The notes under the pieces: generated by a model | The model's database searches: none | Told to the model about the DNA's origin: nothing | What the model saw: only the letters and a program-made list of their open reading frames with translations | Shown here: piece after piece, positions 42,433 to 51,055 of the stretch | How positions within the stretch are numbered: position 1 is the stretch's first letter | How the letters are laid out: each line of letters begins with the position of its first letter | Assembly (NCBI RefSeq): GCF_900105135.1 | Contig: NZ_LT629741.1 | Span: forward strand, 186,001-250,000 | Direction: 5' to 3' | DNA from: Gramella sp. MAR_2010_147 | GTDB lineage: Bacteria > Bacteroidota > Bacteroidia > Flavobacteriales > Flavobacteriaceae | Length of the DNA stretch: 64,000 nucleotides | Position numbers and translations under genes: made by a program

Positions 42433-43884
42433 TTATTTCGTAATCGAGTAAATTGCATATCCGTTTGACGGAGCCTCGATCTGAACCATCCCATTTTCAT
42501 CGGAGGTAGGGCTATATGATGTATTACCACTATAATCTTTTAGGGTAACATTATTCCAGTTTGAACTTACTGTTCTTCTCTTAGTGTTATTGTTGATGCT
42601 AATATACAGAATTAATCCAGGATTTGTGCCTGTGCCACTTCTTTTCATAACATATTCATCTTCATCTATATATAGCATTTCCGTATCACCAACAGCAATA
42701 CTGTTATGAATAGAAATAAGCGTTTTAAGCTCTTCCTGGAAGCTTTCATTCTCATAATCTGAATAAAAGATTGTTGGATAACCAGGATGCGTAAGAATAT
42801 AGGCGTAAGCCTTCAATTTATTTTCAGATGCAATATAGTTGTCTACATTATCATCCTTTTCAGTATCATGGTTCGCGGTAAAAGTAACAGCGTTCCCGGG
42901 ATCTGTTTTCCATAGCATATCTTTTTCTAAATTGGTAAGATCCTGAAATCTATCCAGGCTTTCTTCCAGCTTATAAAAGGTGGAGAAATCGAAAGCTGGA
43001 GATCCTGAAGCCTCTATCCAGTCCCTTAGTACATCTGGATTGCCATCAAAGTTTTCTCCCACAGAGAAACCTCCAACTTCATCCAGCCACTCCTTTATTA
43101 CCCAAGGTTCAAAACCTTTAACGTAATCAAAACGCCACCCATCAAATCCCATCACATTTTTATAGTATTTAGCAACAGAATTTTCATCCTTCCAAAGCCA
43201 TTTCTGTACTCTGTCCAGGTGATGGTCTAAATTCGTTTCGGCATAGAATAAACTTCCTGGATCATACTCACTTACACTATTTGGATAAAAATCTTCATAA
43301 GTTCTGTTGAACATTCCCGATGCATTCCCATGCTCTTCATCAAATAGGGTATAAGTATCATATTCACGGTAGGGATTGTATTGAAGGCCGCCACCAGAAT
43401 TGTGATTAATTACAATATCAGCGATCACTTCTACATCGTTATCATGTGCCGTGGATATAAGATTTTCAAGTTCGGTTCTTGAACCAAACCTGGTTTCAAC
43501 AGTACCATGTTGCTCGAAATTTCCAAAATCATAGTAATCGGAAACATCATAGCCCATAGAATAGCCACCAGATTGCCCTTTAGAAGCAACTGGAAGCCAG
43601 ATGCGGTCTATCCCGGCATCTGCCCAGCCCGGTACTTTTGCTGAAAGGTTATTCCACCATTCAAAACGAGGCTCCACGTCCCAGTAAAAAGCCTGCATCA
43701 TAACGCGGCTTCCATTATCGTAAGAAGAAAGATCTATAGCTTCTGGATTGCTTGGTTCTGGAGTTTCAGGACCACCGGTTACATCATCTGTAGGATCTAT
43801 GATTTCCTGATCGTCTTCTGAACATGCGAAAACAATAAGGGAGAAGAAGACGAGTAGAAATGAATTAAATATTCTGGTTATCAT
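42433..43884 (-). CDS. Alpha-amylase lipoprotein, GH13 (SusG-like role)
   Basis: A 483-residue GH13 enzyme with a lipoprotein signal (LIVFAC, C21) that puts it on the outer membrane or cell surface. The four GH13 regions are present: ADIVINHNS, GWRFDYVKG with nucleophile D253, FSVGENFDG with acid/base E277, and FTANHDTEKD with D340. It follows the SusE/F-like gene on the minus strand, the place of SusG in the Bacteroides starch system. It cuts starch into maltodextrins for SusC/D. The C-terminal beta domain is present and no extra CBM is seen. A hairpin lies between it and the preceding gene. Confidence 0.93.
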   Translation of the reverse strand: MITRIFNSFLLVFFSLIVFACSEDDQEIIDPTDDVTGGPETPEPSNPEAIDLSSYDNGSRVMMQAFYWDVEPRFEWWNNLSAKVPGWADAGIDRIWLPVASKGQSGGYSMGYDVSDYYDFGNFEQHGTVETRFGSRTELENLISTAHDNDVEVIADIVINHNSGGGLQYNPYREYDTYTLFDEEHGNASGMFNRTYEDFYPNSVSEYDPGSLFYAETNLDHHLDRVQKWLWKDENSVAKYYKNVMGFDGWRFDYVKGFEPWVIKEWLDEVGGFSVGENFDGNPDVLRDWIEASGSPAFDFSTFYKLEESLDRFQDLTNLEKDMLWKTDPGNAVTFTANHDTEKDDNVDNYIASENKLKAYAYILTHPGYPTIFYSDYENESFQEELKTLISIHNSIAVGDTEMLYIDEDEYVMKRSGTGTNPGLILYISINNNTKRRTVSSNWNNVTLKDYSGNTSYSPTSDENGMVQIEAPSNGYAIYSITK

Positions 43885-43904
43885 AATTTTTCATTTTGAA
43901 TTAA

Positions 43905-43930
43905 AAAAGGCTGCCATAAAGCAGCCTTTT
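43905..43930 (-). terminator. Hairpin terminator between the SusE/F-like and amylase genes
   Basis: AAAAGGCTGC and GCAGCCTTTT form a perfect 10-bp stem with loop CATAAA; on the minus strand a run of six T follows. It lies inside the presumed susC-D-E-amylase operon and should reduce amylase transcription relative to the upstream genes. Confidence 0.8.
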
Positions 43931-43946
43931 AAAAATTTGATTTGAC

Positions 43947-45092
43947 TTATTCTTCAGTCTGCTCTATAAAAAGATATCTTCCTGTAAGGTCATTAAACCA
44001 TACATTATAAGTTCCAGCTTTAGAAACGATAATATCGTCACCTGTTGCCTGACCACTTGGGAAGTTTTCTCCACCTCCCCAGTTTACATCCCATGCCTGG
44101 TTGGCTCTGAATTTTATTCCATCTTCTGAGAGTTCAACCCCTTCAACATACCAAATATGCGGGTCAAAACTGGATTTAGTAAGTAGGATATCTGGAGTTG
44201 GGTTATCATCACCAGGCCATCCTACGGTAGTTCCTGCACCTACAAGACCAAGTTTGTCATACACCGCGGCATCTGCTGCATCATATGTTTCAAAACTGTA
44301 AGTCATTTCATCTGTATTTACCGTAAAACTATAATACGCTTCAGTGTCTACAGCAAAAGATTGCGGATCTTCACCTAAAATATCACTATTGGTTAAATTC
44401 CCGTCGGAAAGTCCCCATTGTGGCTGCCACATACCCCTTGTCTCCAAAAGTTTAAAATCACCTGCTGTGAATTTTCCTTCATAATAGAATATATTATTCT
44501 CTGAATCTCTGAAAAGAGGAGTGTTGTTATTATTATTGTCCCATCCAGCAGCAGTAGCGTTTCCTACAAGGAAAAGGTTCATTTTCACAGGTTCTTCTTC
44601 CTCTCCCTGTTCTGGTAGAGTAACTGTGATTGCAGCAGCTTCTGAAGTTTCAGAAAGTCCATTTCCACCATCGTTTCCTGCGTAAGCTTTCACTCGGAAA
44701 TAGATATTACCAGTGTTTGGAGCTTCGGTATTAGGATCATTATCTAAACCTGCATCGGCAGCAAGAGACATCATTTGACCAATAGTTACTCCTAGATTTG
44801 TTTCTGAAGTGCTTCCAATTAGATCAAAGCTTGAGAAATCCTGGCTTGCAGAACCCTGAAGTTCATAAGTTATAGTAGTTGGAGCACCAAAATCTACCTC
44901 ATTCCATACAAATCTTTCAGCCAGATTATCTGAAGCAGCTGAATTTAAAGTATAGTTGGCAGAAAATGCACTTGTAAATGAAACGCCTTCTGCATCTGGT
45001 TGTGCGGTAAACACCACATCGTCATCATGTTCACAGGAAGAAAATCCTATTACGGCGATAATCGTTAGTAAAAATATTGAAAATCTTTTCAT
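43947..45092 (-). CDS. SusE/SusF-like starch-binding lipoprotein
   Basis: A 381-residue outer-membrane lipoprotein (signal ending IGFSSC, C20). Residues about 30-150 match the SusE N-terminal immunoglobulin-like domain (LNSAASDNLAERFVWNEVDF), and then two beta-sandwich modules with tryptophans suited to stacking on glucose rings (GNATAAGWDNNNNN, GMWQPQWGLSDG; GAGTTVGWPGDDNP, NQAWDVNWGGGEN). It binds starch at the surface and holds it for SusCD. It lies 16 bases after susD. Whether it is a SusE or SusF ortholog cannot be told; there is only one such gene. Confidence 0.88.
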   Translation of the reverse strand: MKRFSIFLLTIIAVIGFSSCEHDDDVVFTAQPDAEGVSFTSAFSANYTLNSAASDNLAERFVWNEVDFGAPTTITYELQGSASQDFSSFDLIGSTSETNLGVTIGQMMSLAADAGLDNDPNTEAPNTGNIYFRVKAYAGNDGGNGLSETSEAAAITVTLPEQGEEEEPVKMNLFLVGNATAAGWDNNNNNTPLFRDSENNIFYYEGKFTAGDFKLLETRGMWQPQWGLSDGNLTNSDILGEDPQSFAVDTEAYYSFTVNTDEMTYSFETYDAADAAVYDKLGLVGAGTTVGWPGDDNPTPDILLTKSSFDPHIWYVEGVELSEDGIKFRANQAWDVNWGGGENFPSGQATGDDIIVSKAGTYNVWFNDLTGRYLFIEQTEE

Positions 45093-45108
45093 TGTTTTAT
45101 TTTTAATA

Positions 45109-46746
45109 TTAGTAACCTGGGTTTTGTGTTAAGTTGGTATTTACACCTAGATCTGAAGCCGGAATTGGGAATAGATCTCTAAAAGCTTCTGTAGTTGCTC
45201 CCTGTGGAACACCACCTTTAAAGGGCCAAACGCCACCGTCTGAGAATTTACCAAAACGAATTAGATCTGTTCTTCTGTGTGCTTCCCAATAAAGTTCTCT
45301 GGCTCTTTCATCGATAATAAAATTTAGAGAAAGATCTGCAGTGCTAATATTGTTACTGTCATCACCGTAAGCACGCTCTCTAAGCTCATTGATGTAGCTT
45401 ACAGCATCAGCCTGACTTCCGCCAGCACCTCTAACCACCGCTTCTGCATACATTAAGTAAGCATCTGCTAATCGGAACATAGGGAAATCGGTGTCTGGAA
45501 AATCTCCTGTTGGATCTGATCCGGGATTTCCATTAACGTCTACGTTTTTGTATTTCGCTACAGCATATCCATCTGTAAAGGTTGAAATATCATTGATCTC
45601 TTTAGATTGACCTTCTGTGAAAAATAAAGCTCTTTCGTCTCCTACTTCCTCAATTGCATCGTCCTCATTTTCCAGAAATTTGTTGACCAGGGCAGAGGTG
45701 GTTCTAAGACCAGCCCATCCACCGTTCACTCCAAAAGCATCTGGATCCATGTCTCCTCCAATAGCAGCATGGATAATAAACGTCATCCCTCCATATGCCT
45801 GGGTGTTTATACCGTCAAATGTAATAGGAAATATGATCTCATTTTGAGCGCCATTGGTATTGTTATCAGCAAGGAATAACTTCTGGTAATCTTCTACAAG
45901 GCTGTAATCTGAATTTATTACCTTATTAGTATAAGTAATAACATCACTGTACCTGGCGTTACCGGTGTATTTTTCAGCATTTAGATAAAGCTTTGAAAGC
46001 AACATCCAGAGAGCGCCCTGGTCTGCACGACCATATTCATTGGCTCCCGGAGCTTTCATTTCACTTTCTATAGCCAGGAGCTCCCCTTCAATATAGCTAA
46101 AAAGCTCTGCACTTGAAGTTTGTTCTGGCAAGAAAGCTCCAACAGGATCATTTTCAGTTACAAAAGGAGGATTGCCATAAAGGTCAAGAGCATGCCAGTA
46201 ACTTAGAGCTCTAAGGAATCTTGCTTCAGCTCTGTACGTAGCTATTTCAGTTCTTAGACTGCTGTCAACTCCACGACTATCCAGAACGGAAGTCTCAGTT
46301 TGTCTCAAATATTCATTAGACTGTGCGATCTGGTACATAACTCTGGAATACATCGTTCTAATAAACTCGTTCCCAGAAGTCCAGTTCTGGTTGTGAAGGT
46401 CTTTAATAGTACCATCATTCCAGCCAATAACAGCTTCATCTGTAGTTAATTCCTGTAATTTAAAGTATAATCGCATATACTGCGAGAATCCTTCATCCAG
46501 GCCTGAAAGGTCGGCATCTCCTGCAGGTCCATCCTGTCCGCTTATTGCGAAACCGGCATAAAGTTTAGCAAGGAATTGTTTGTAAGCTTCCGGATCTTTA
46601 AATGCTGAAGCGGCAGTTTCCCTGTTGTCTTCTGGCACGAGATCTAAATTGCTTTCGCAAGACCATAATACAGCCATTCCAAAGAGCACCAGGAAAGTTG
46701 TTTTTATCTTATTAAACATAATTCTTGTAATTTTTCTGTTATTCAT
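45109..46746 (-). CDS. susD: SusD/RagB family starch-binding outer-membrane lipoprotein
   Basis: A 545-residue SusD-like protein with lipobox LWSC followed by ESNLDLVPED. Family elements: the tetratricopeptide-like helical core (RTEIATYRAEARFLRALSYW in two parts), TAGCACG-independent LYGNPPFVTEND, and the C-terminal FIIDERARELYWEAHRRTDLIRFG, which is the strongest SusD signature. It caps the SusC barrel and captures glycans. ATG 46746 overlaps the susC stop (TAATG); an in-frame ATG at 46719 giving a shorter signal peptide is also possible. It acts on maltodextrins by context. Confidence 0.94.
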   Translation of the reverse strand: MNNRKITRIMFNKIKTTFLVLFGMAVLWSCESNLDLVPEDNRETAASAFKDPEAYKQFLAKLYAGFAISGQDGPAGDADLSGLDEGFSQYMRLYFKLQELTTDEAVIGWNDGTIKDLHNQNWTSGNEFIRTMYSRVMYQIAQSNEYLRQTETSVLDSRGVDSSLRTEIATYRAEARFLRALSYWHALDLYGNPPFVTENDPVGAFLPEQTSSAELFSYIEGELLAIESEMKAPGANEYGRADQGALWMLLSKLYLNAEKYTGNARYSDVITYTNKVINSDYSLVEDYQKLFLADNNTNGAQNEIIFPITFDGINTQAYGGMTFIIHAAIGGDMDPDAFGVNGGWAGLRTTSALVNKFLENEDDAIEEVGDERALFFTEGQSKEINDISTFTDGYAVAKYKNVDVNGNPGSDPTGDFPDTDFPMFRLADAYLMYAEAVVRGAGGSQADAVSYINELRERAYGDDSNNISTADLSLNFIIDERARELYWEAHRRTDLIRFGKFSDGGVWPFKGGVPQGATTEAFRDLFPIPASDLGVNTNLTQNPGY

Positions 46747-49676
46747 TAAAATACAAAGTTCAACCCAAGTACAAATCGTCTTGATCTAGGGTAGAAGTTG
46801 TTGTCTATTCCTCCAAATACTTCGGGATCCAACCCTTCGTAATTTGTGATCGTAAGAACATTGCTTGCAGTTAGAGAAACTCTAAAATCTACTTCTTCTC
46901 CCGGTACTGTATAGCCAATACTTACGTTGTCAAGCTTTACAAAATCTGCAGCCTCAAGGTAATAATCTGAGAAGAACTGACTGTTTTCAAATCCTGAATC
47001 CAACACATTCGAGTTGAAGTTTGAGTAGTAATTTGAAGGAGTGTTAGTTCCCGCTTCCACGAATCCGTTGGCAGATTGCGTATTGTTGTAATTATAATTT
47101 CCAAAACTTCCTCTAAATGTAAAGTTGAAGTCAAGGTTTTTATAGTTCATGGTATTTGTAAGCCCCATATAATAATCTGGAGTAGCTTTCTTATACGGTT
47201 GCTTATCTGCTTCAGTGATCTGGTTGTCACCATTTACATCTACATAAGCACCTTCAATTGGCTGTCCCTGTTCATTATAAACCTGTCTAAAAACAAAGAA
47301 TGTGGTTGGGTCAAAGCCTTCTTTCCAAAGCTGAATATTGTTTCCAACTCCACCACTTATCCCTCCCTGAGGAATAAAGAAATTAGGATCGTCTCCTAAA
47401 GATAACTCAGTTATTTCAAGTTCCTGAAAAGAAATGTTATAACCTAATGTCCAGTTAAAATCTTCAGATCTTGCGATATCTCCGCTAAGTCCAACTTCAA
47501 TACCTCTACTTACCGTAGTTCCAACGTTGGTAAGCAACTGGTCTGAAAGGTTGGCTCCTGCAGGAACCGGTACTGTTGCAATAAGATCTTCCGTCTCTCT
47601 GTAATATGCATCTACAGATCCACTTAACCTATTGCTGAAGAAACCAAAATCAATACCTGCGTTATAATTGATCAAGCTTTCCCATTTAAGGTCTTCATCA
47701 TATTCTTCAGGTCTTAAAGTTGGCACAAAAGTGTTGCCAAACTGATATCTTGCACCTCCCTGACTTGGAGTATATAGTCCTAAATAACCATAATTTCTTC
47801 CAATTTCATAGTTACCTGTCTCCCCGTAACCACCACGTAATTTTAGTTCAGAAATAACATTGGAGTTTTGAAGAAATGCTTCATTATGGATTTTCCAACC
47901 TATAGAGGCGGCTGGGAAATAACCCCATCTGTTCTGAGGAGCCACTCTTGAAGATCCATCAGCTCTAATACTACCAGAAATAAGGTATTTATCGTTAATG
48001 TCAAAACTAGCTCTGGCAAAATAAGATTCCAGGGAGTTACGATTAATATCTACTGGAAAATCGACTTCCTGATCCTGTTCTGTACCATATACATCAGAGA
48101 ATGAGTAAAATTCCTGATAAGAATGTCCTGCAGTTAGATCAATTTCAGTAGTGTTCAGGAAATCAACATCTGTCTTATAGTTAAGATATGTATCCAATAG
48201 TAAGTTACGGTTAATATTCTCATAATTACTGAACTGATCAATATTTGAGGTGTTTGAAGCAGCTATTAAAGGAGTAAAGGTATTTCCTCTGGCCTCGGCA
48301 TAATCAAAACCGGCGTTTACAACCGCTTTTAATTCTGGTAACCAGTGAAACTTATATTCAGCATTTAGATTAGTAATAGACCTTCTGGTCTGGTTTTTAT
48401 CTTCATTAAGTACTAATAAGGCTACCGGGTTTCTTGTAGCAAGATTTTGCTGTACGATCTCTTCACCCGATATTCTGTTGAATTCAAAAAATCCTCCAAA
48501 TGGAAGTGTATCGTCGAAAACCGATTGTGTAGGATCAAACGCAACGGCAGACCCTATAGCTCCCTGGTTTGCAAACCTGTTCTTATCTAAACTGTTTTTG
48601 GAAGTTAAGGTAAGTTTCAATTTATTATCTAAAAGATCCTGATTTAACGAAATGTTAAACGCATTTCTTTCGTAATAGTCACCTGAAAGTACTCCGGTTT
48701 CAGCAGTATGATTAAAGTTTGCTCTGTAATAGAAATTTCCTATCCCCTGAGTAGCCGTTAAGTTATGAATAGCTCCTACTGAAGTCTCATAAATTTCGTC
48801 CTGCCAGTCTGTATCTGCATTTCCCAATAAAGAAGGATCTGTTCCGGGAGTGCTGTTAATTAAAGTTCTGAACTCAGCTGCATCTAATACATCAACTTTA
48901 TCGGTAATGTTACCTATAGATGTCTTAAGATCGTAAGTGAAATTGAAAGGAGTGTCTTTTTTACCTTTTTTAGTAGTAATAAGAATCACACCATTAGAAG
49001 CTCTGGAGCCATAAATAGAAGTTGCAGCTGCATCTTTTAATATGGTAAAGTCTTCAATTTCATTAGGGTTAATAGAGTTTAATGCATTACGCGATCCCGC
49101 AACACCTCTTTGGTCTAGTGGCACACCATCCACAACTATAAGCGGATCGTTAGATGCCGACAAAGATGAACCACCGCGAATACGAATAGTACCTCCCTGT
49201 CCCGGAGCTCCTCCACCTGGAGTAATTTGAACCCCTGCAGATTTACCGGCAATGAGTTGCTCTGGAGCAACTACAGCTCCCTGGTTAAAAGATTCAGATG
49301 AAATTTTTTCTACAGATCCTGTAGCATCCTGTTCAGAGGTTGCACCATATCCAATTAGAACTACTTCATCTAAAGTAGCCTGATCTTCATCTAGCTGTAC
49401 GTCTAATGTTGATTGACCTTGATAAGGAATTTCTTCAGTTGCGAATCCTAAAAAGGAAAACTGAAGAATATCATCACTAGCTACATTTTGAATCGTATAA
49501 TTACCATCAAAATCGGTAGTAGTGCCATTCGAAGTTCCTTTAACGATAACATTTACACCGGGTACAGGTAGACCCGTGGCACTTTCAGTCACGTTCCCGC
49601 TCACGGTGTTTTGGGCAAAAAAGCTCATTGGCAGCAGAAACAGCAAAAACAATGTGCTTTTAATTAAAGTTCTCAT
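46746..49676 (-). CDS. susC: SusC/RagA family TonB-linked outer-membrane transporter
   Basis: A 976-residue protein: signal peptide (ending MSFFAQ), an N-terminal carboxypeptidase-regulatory-like domain (about 22-105, VSGNVTESATGLPVPGVNVI), TonB plug (SAGVQITPGGGAPGQGGTIR in part; GVILITTKKGK is the SusC hallmark), and a 22-strand barrel ending FVLGLNFVF. It imports oligosaccharides too large for porins with SusD as lid. It is the first gene of the minus-strand sus operon, and its promoter region faces the LacI regulator gene. Maltodextrin specificity is inferred from the amylase and GH65 genes around it. Confidence 0.95.
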   Translation of the reverse strand: MRTLIKSTLFLLFLLPMSFFAQNTVSGNVTESATGLPVPGVNVIVKGTSNGTTTDFDGNYTIQNVASDDILQFSFLGFATEEIPYQGQSTLDVQLDEDQATLDEVVLIGYGATSEQDATGSVEKISSESFNQGAVVAPEQLIAGKSAGVQITPGGGAPGQGGTIRIRGGSSLSASNDPLIVVDGVPLDQRGVAGSRNALNSINPNEIEDFTILKDAAATSIYGSRASNGVILITTKKGKKDTPFNFTYDLKTSIGNITDKVDVLDAAEFRTLINSTPGTDPSLLGNADTDWQDEIYETSVGAIHNLTATQGIGNFYYRANFNHTAETGVLSGDYYERNAFNISLNQDLLDNKLKLTLTSKNSLDKNRFANQGAIGSAVAFDPTQSVFDDTLPFGGFFEFNRISGEEIVQQNLATRNPVALLVLNEDKNQTRRSITNLNAEYKFHWLPELKAVVNAGFDYAEARGNTFTPLIAASNTSNIDQFSNYENINRNLLLDTYLNYKTDVDFLNTTEIDLTAGHSYQEFYSFSDVYGTEQDQEVDFPVDINRNSLESYFARASFDINDKYLISGSIRADGSSRVAPQNRWGYFPAASIGWKIHNEAFLQNSNVISELKLRGGYGETGNYEIGRNYGYLGLYTPSQGGARYQFGNTFVPTLRPEEYDEDLKWESLINYNAGIDFGFFSNRLSGSVDAYYRETEDLIATVPVPAGANLSDQLLTNVGTTVSRGIEVGLSGDIARSEDFNWTLGYNISFQELEITELSLGDDPNFFIPQGGISGGVGNNIQLWKEGFDPTTFFVFRQVYNEQGQPIEGAYVDVNGDNQITEADKQPYKKATPDYYMGLTNTMNYKNLDFNFTFRGSFGNYNYNNTQSANGFVEAGTNTPSNYYSNFNSNVLDSGFENSQFFSDYYLEAADFVKLDNVSIGYTVPGEEVDFRVSLTASNVLTITNYEGLDPEVFGGIDNNFYPRSRRFVLGLNFVF

Positions 49677-49708
49677 AAATTTTCATTTGGTTTTTACTAA
49701 AAATTAAC

Positions 49709-49726
49709 CTTATATTTTTACTTCCT
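49709..49726. repeat. 18-nt element, copy 1 (sus/lacI intergenic region)
   Basis: CTTATATTTTTACTTCCT is identical to 50981-50998 before the maltose transporter gene. Here it is flanked by short inverted arms TTAACCT (49704-49710) and AGGTTAA (49728-49734). TATATTTT inside it resembles a -7 box, but strand and role are uncertain. Confidence 0.6.
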
Positions 49727-49784
49727 GAGGTTAAATGTATGTAAAATAAGCACCAAAAATCGGAGAGTCAGCACTATTACTGCG

Positions 49785-49800
49785 ACGAAAACGTTTTCGT
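49785..49800. promoter_or_regulatory. LacI-type operator (perfect palindrome)
   Basis: ACGAAAACGTTTTCGT is a perfect 16-bp palindrome in the gap between susC and the divergent LacI gene, of the CG-centred form typical for LacI/CcpA-like regulators. A degenerate second copy TTGAAAACTTTTCGAA follows at 49802-49817. A closely related site precedes pfkA. Confidence 0.75.
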
Positions 49801-49843
49801 GTTGAAAACTTTTCGAAGTTAAGGGTCTCATAATTTAATTATG

Positions 49844-49851
49844 GTAAATTT
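49844..49851 (+). promoter_or_regulatory. Candidate -7 promoter box for the LacI regulator gene
   Basis: TAAATTTG matches TAnnTTTG exactly, 48 bases upstream of the ATG at 49900 and about 44 bases after the palindromic operator. Confidence 0.45.
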
Positions 49852-49899
49852 GAAGAACTGAAAATTATTCCAGGCTAAATTAAAGTATATCGTAACCCA

Positions 49900-50928
49900 A
49901 TGAAACCAAAACTTACCCTAAAAAAAATTGCAAAAGAATTAGATGTGTCAATTTCTACGGTTTCGAAAGCCTTAAGAGATAGTCCTGAAATTGGAGAAGA
50001 AACCAGAGAAAAGATCAAGGCTTTTGCCAAACATTATAATTACAAACCTAATAACATAGCGCTTAGTCTTAAGAATAGAAAAACCAAGACTATAGGGATC
50101 ATTATTCCTGAGATAGTTCATCATTTTTTCACTACCGTGATTAGTGGCGTGGAAAAGGTAGCGAACGAAATGGGTTATAATGTTTTTGTATGCCTTTCAG
50201 ATAATTCATTTGATAAGGAAGTCCTGAATATGGAGATGCTGGCCAATGGCAGTACAGATGGCTTTATTCTTTCTCTTGCAAAAGATACTATGCAAAAAGG
50301 AGATTATCATCATTTAACCGAAGCAATTAACCAGGGTATGCCATTGGTTCTTTTTGATAGGGTAGTAGATGAAATTGCCTGTGATAAAGTGATCATTGAT
50401 GATGTGAACGGTGGTAAAAAAGCAGTTCAGTATTTAATAGACTGTGGATGCAGGAATATTGCCTTGATCTCTACGGTAGATTATGTGAGCGTTGGTAAAC
50501 TGCGTACTCATGGATACAAACAGGCTCTGGTTGAAAATAATATAGAGATCAATGAAGACCTTATCCTGAAGATCGAGGAGATGGAAAACAGTGAGGCTGA
50601 AATTGAAGAATTTCTGAAATATAAAAAAGTAGATGGGGTTTTTGCTGTAAACGAGCATTTTGCGATTTCGGCTATTAAAACGATCCAGGAACAGGGTAAA
50701 AAAGTACCGGAAGATGTTTCGGTCATCGGTTTTACAGATGGAGAACTGTCTAAAAGATTTATACCAAGTTTAACCACCGTGAGTCAGCACGGAATGAAGA
50801 TGGGAGAAGAATCTGCCCGGTTATTAATTGAAAAACTGGAACGCACTCCAAGTGAGGAGGATTATTATAAAACTATTATTGTAGAGACAGAACTGGTGAC
50901 TCGAAATTCAACAAAATCTAAGAAATAA
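49900..50928 (+). CDS. LacI family transcriptional regulator of the alpha-glucan locus
   Basis: A 342-residue LacI/GalR protein: helix-turn-helix LTLKKIAKELDVSISTVSKAL (residues about 4-24), hinge region NNIALSLKNRKTKTIGIIIPE, and sugar-binding effector domain. It is divergent from susC and heads the plus-strand run of maltose genes. The palindrome at 49785 is its most likely operator, and the related site before pfkA may also be bound. The effector is presumably maltose, trehalose or a sugar phosphate. In Bacteroides the equivalent locus uses SusR, a different class, so the LacI type is the flavobacterial variant. Confidence 0.93.
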   Translation: MKPKLTLKKIAKELDVSISTVSKALRDSPEIGEETREKIKAFAKHYNYKPNNIALSLKNRKTKTIGIIIPEIVHHFFTTVISGVEKVANEMGYNVFVCLSDNSFDKEVLNMEMLANGSTDGFILSLAKDTMQKGDYHHLTEAINQGMPLVLFDRVVDEIACDKVIIDDVNGGKKAVQYLIDCGCRNIALISTVDYVSVGKLRTHGYKQALVENNIEINEDLILKIEEMENSEAEIEEFLKYKKVDGVFAVNEHFAISAIKTIQEQGKKVPEDVSVIGFTDGELSKRFIPSLTTVSQHGMKMGEESARLLIEKLERTPSEEDYYKTIIVETELVTRNSTKSKK

Positions 50929-50971
50929 GCTGTTCGTTTCAAAAAAACTATATATTTGTCATAATTGAAAT

Positions 50972-51019
50972 TTATCAAAACTTATATTTTTACTTCCTAC
51001 CTAAAATAAGTTTTGATAA
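50972..51019 (+). repeat. 14-bp inverted repeat before the maltose transporter gene
   Basis: TTATCAAAACTTAT (50972-50985) pairs perfectly with ATAAGTTTTGATAA (51006-51019) around a 20-base loop that contains most of the duplicated 18-nt element. It ends 36 bases before the ATG at 51056. It could be an RNA hairpin in the leader or a DNA target; not a terminator, as no T run follows. Confidence 0.6.
50981..50998 (+). repeat. 18-nt element, copy 2 (maltose transporter leader)
   Basis: Identical to 49709-49726. It covers the end of the left arm and most of the loop of the 14-bp inverted repeat at 50972-51019. Confidence 0.6.
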
Positions 51020-51055
51020 GTCATTGTGCTTATCGTAAACCTTTTAAAATACGAT

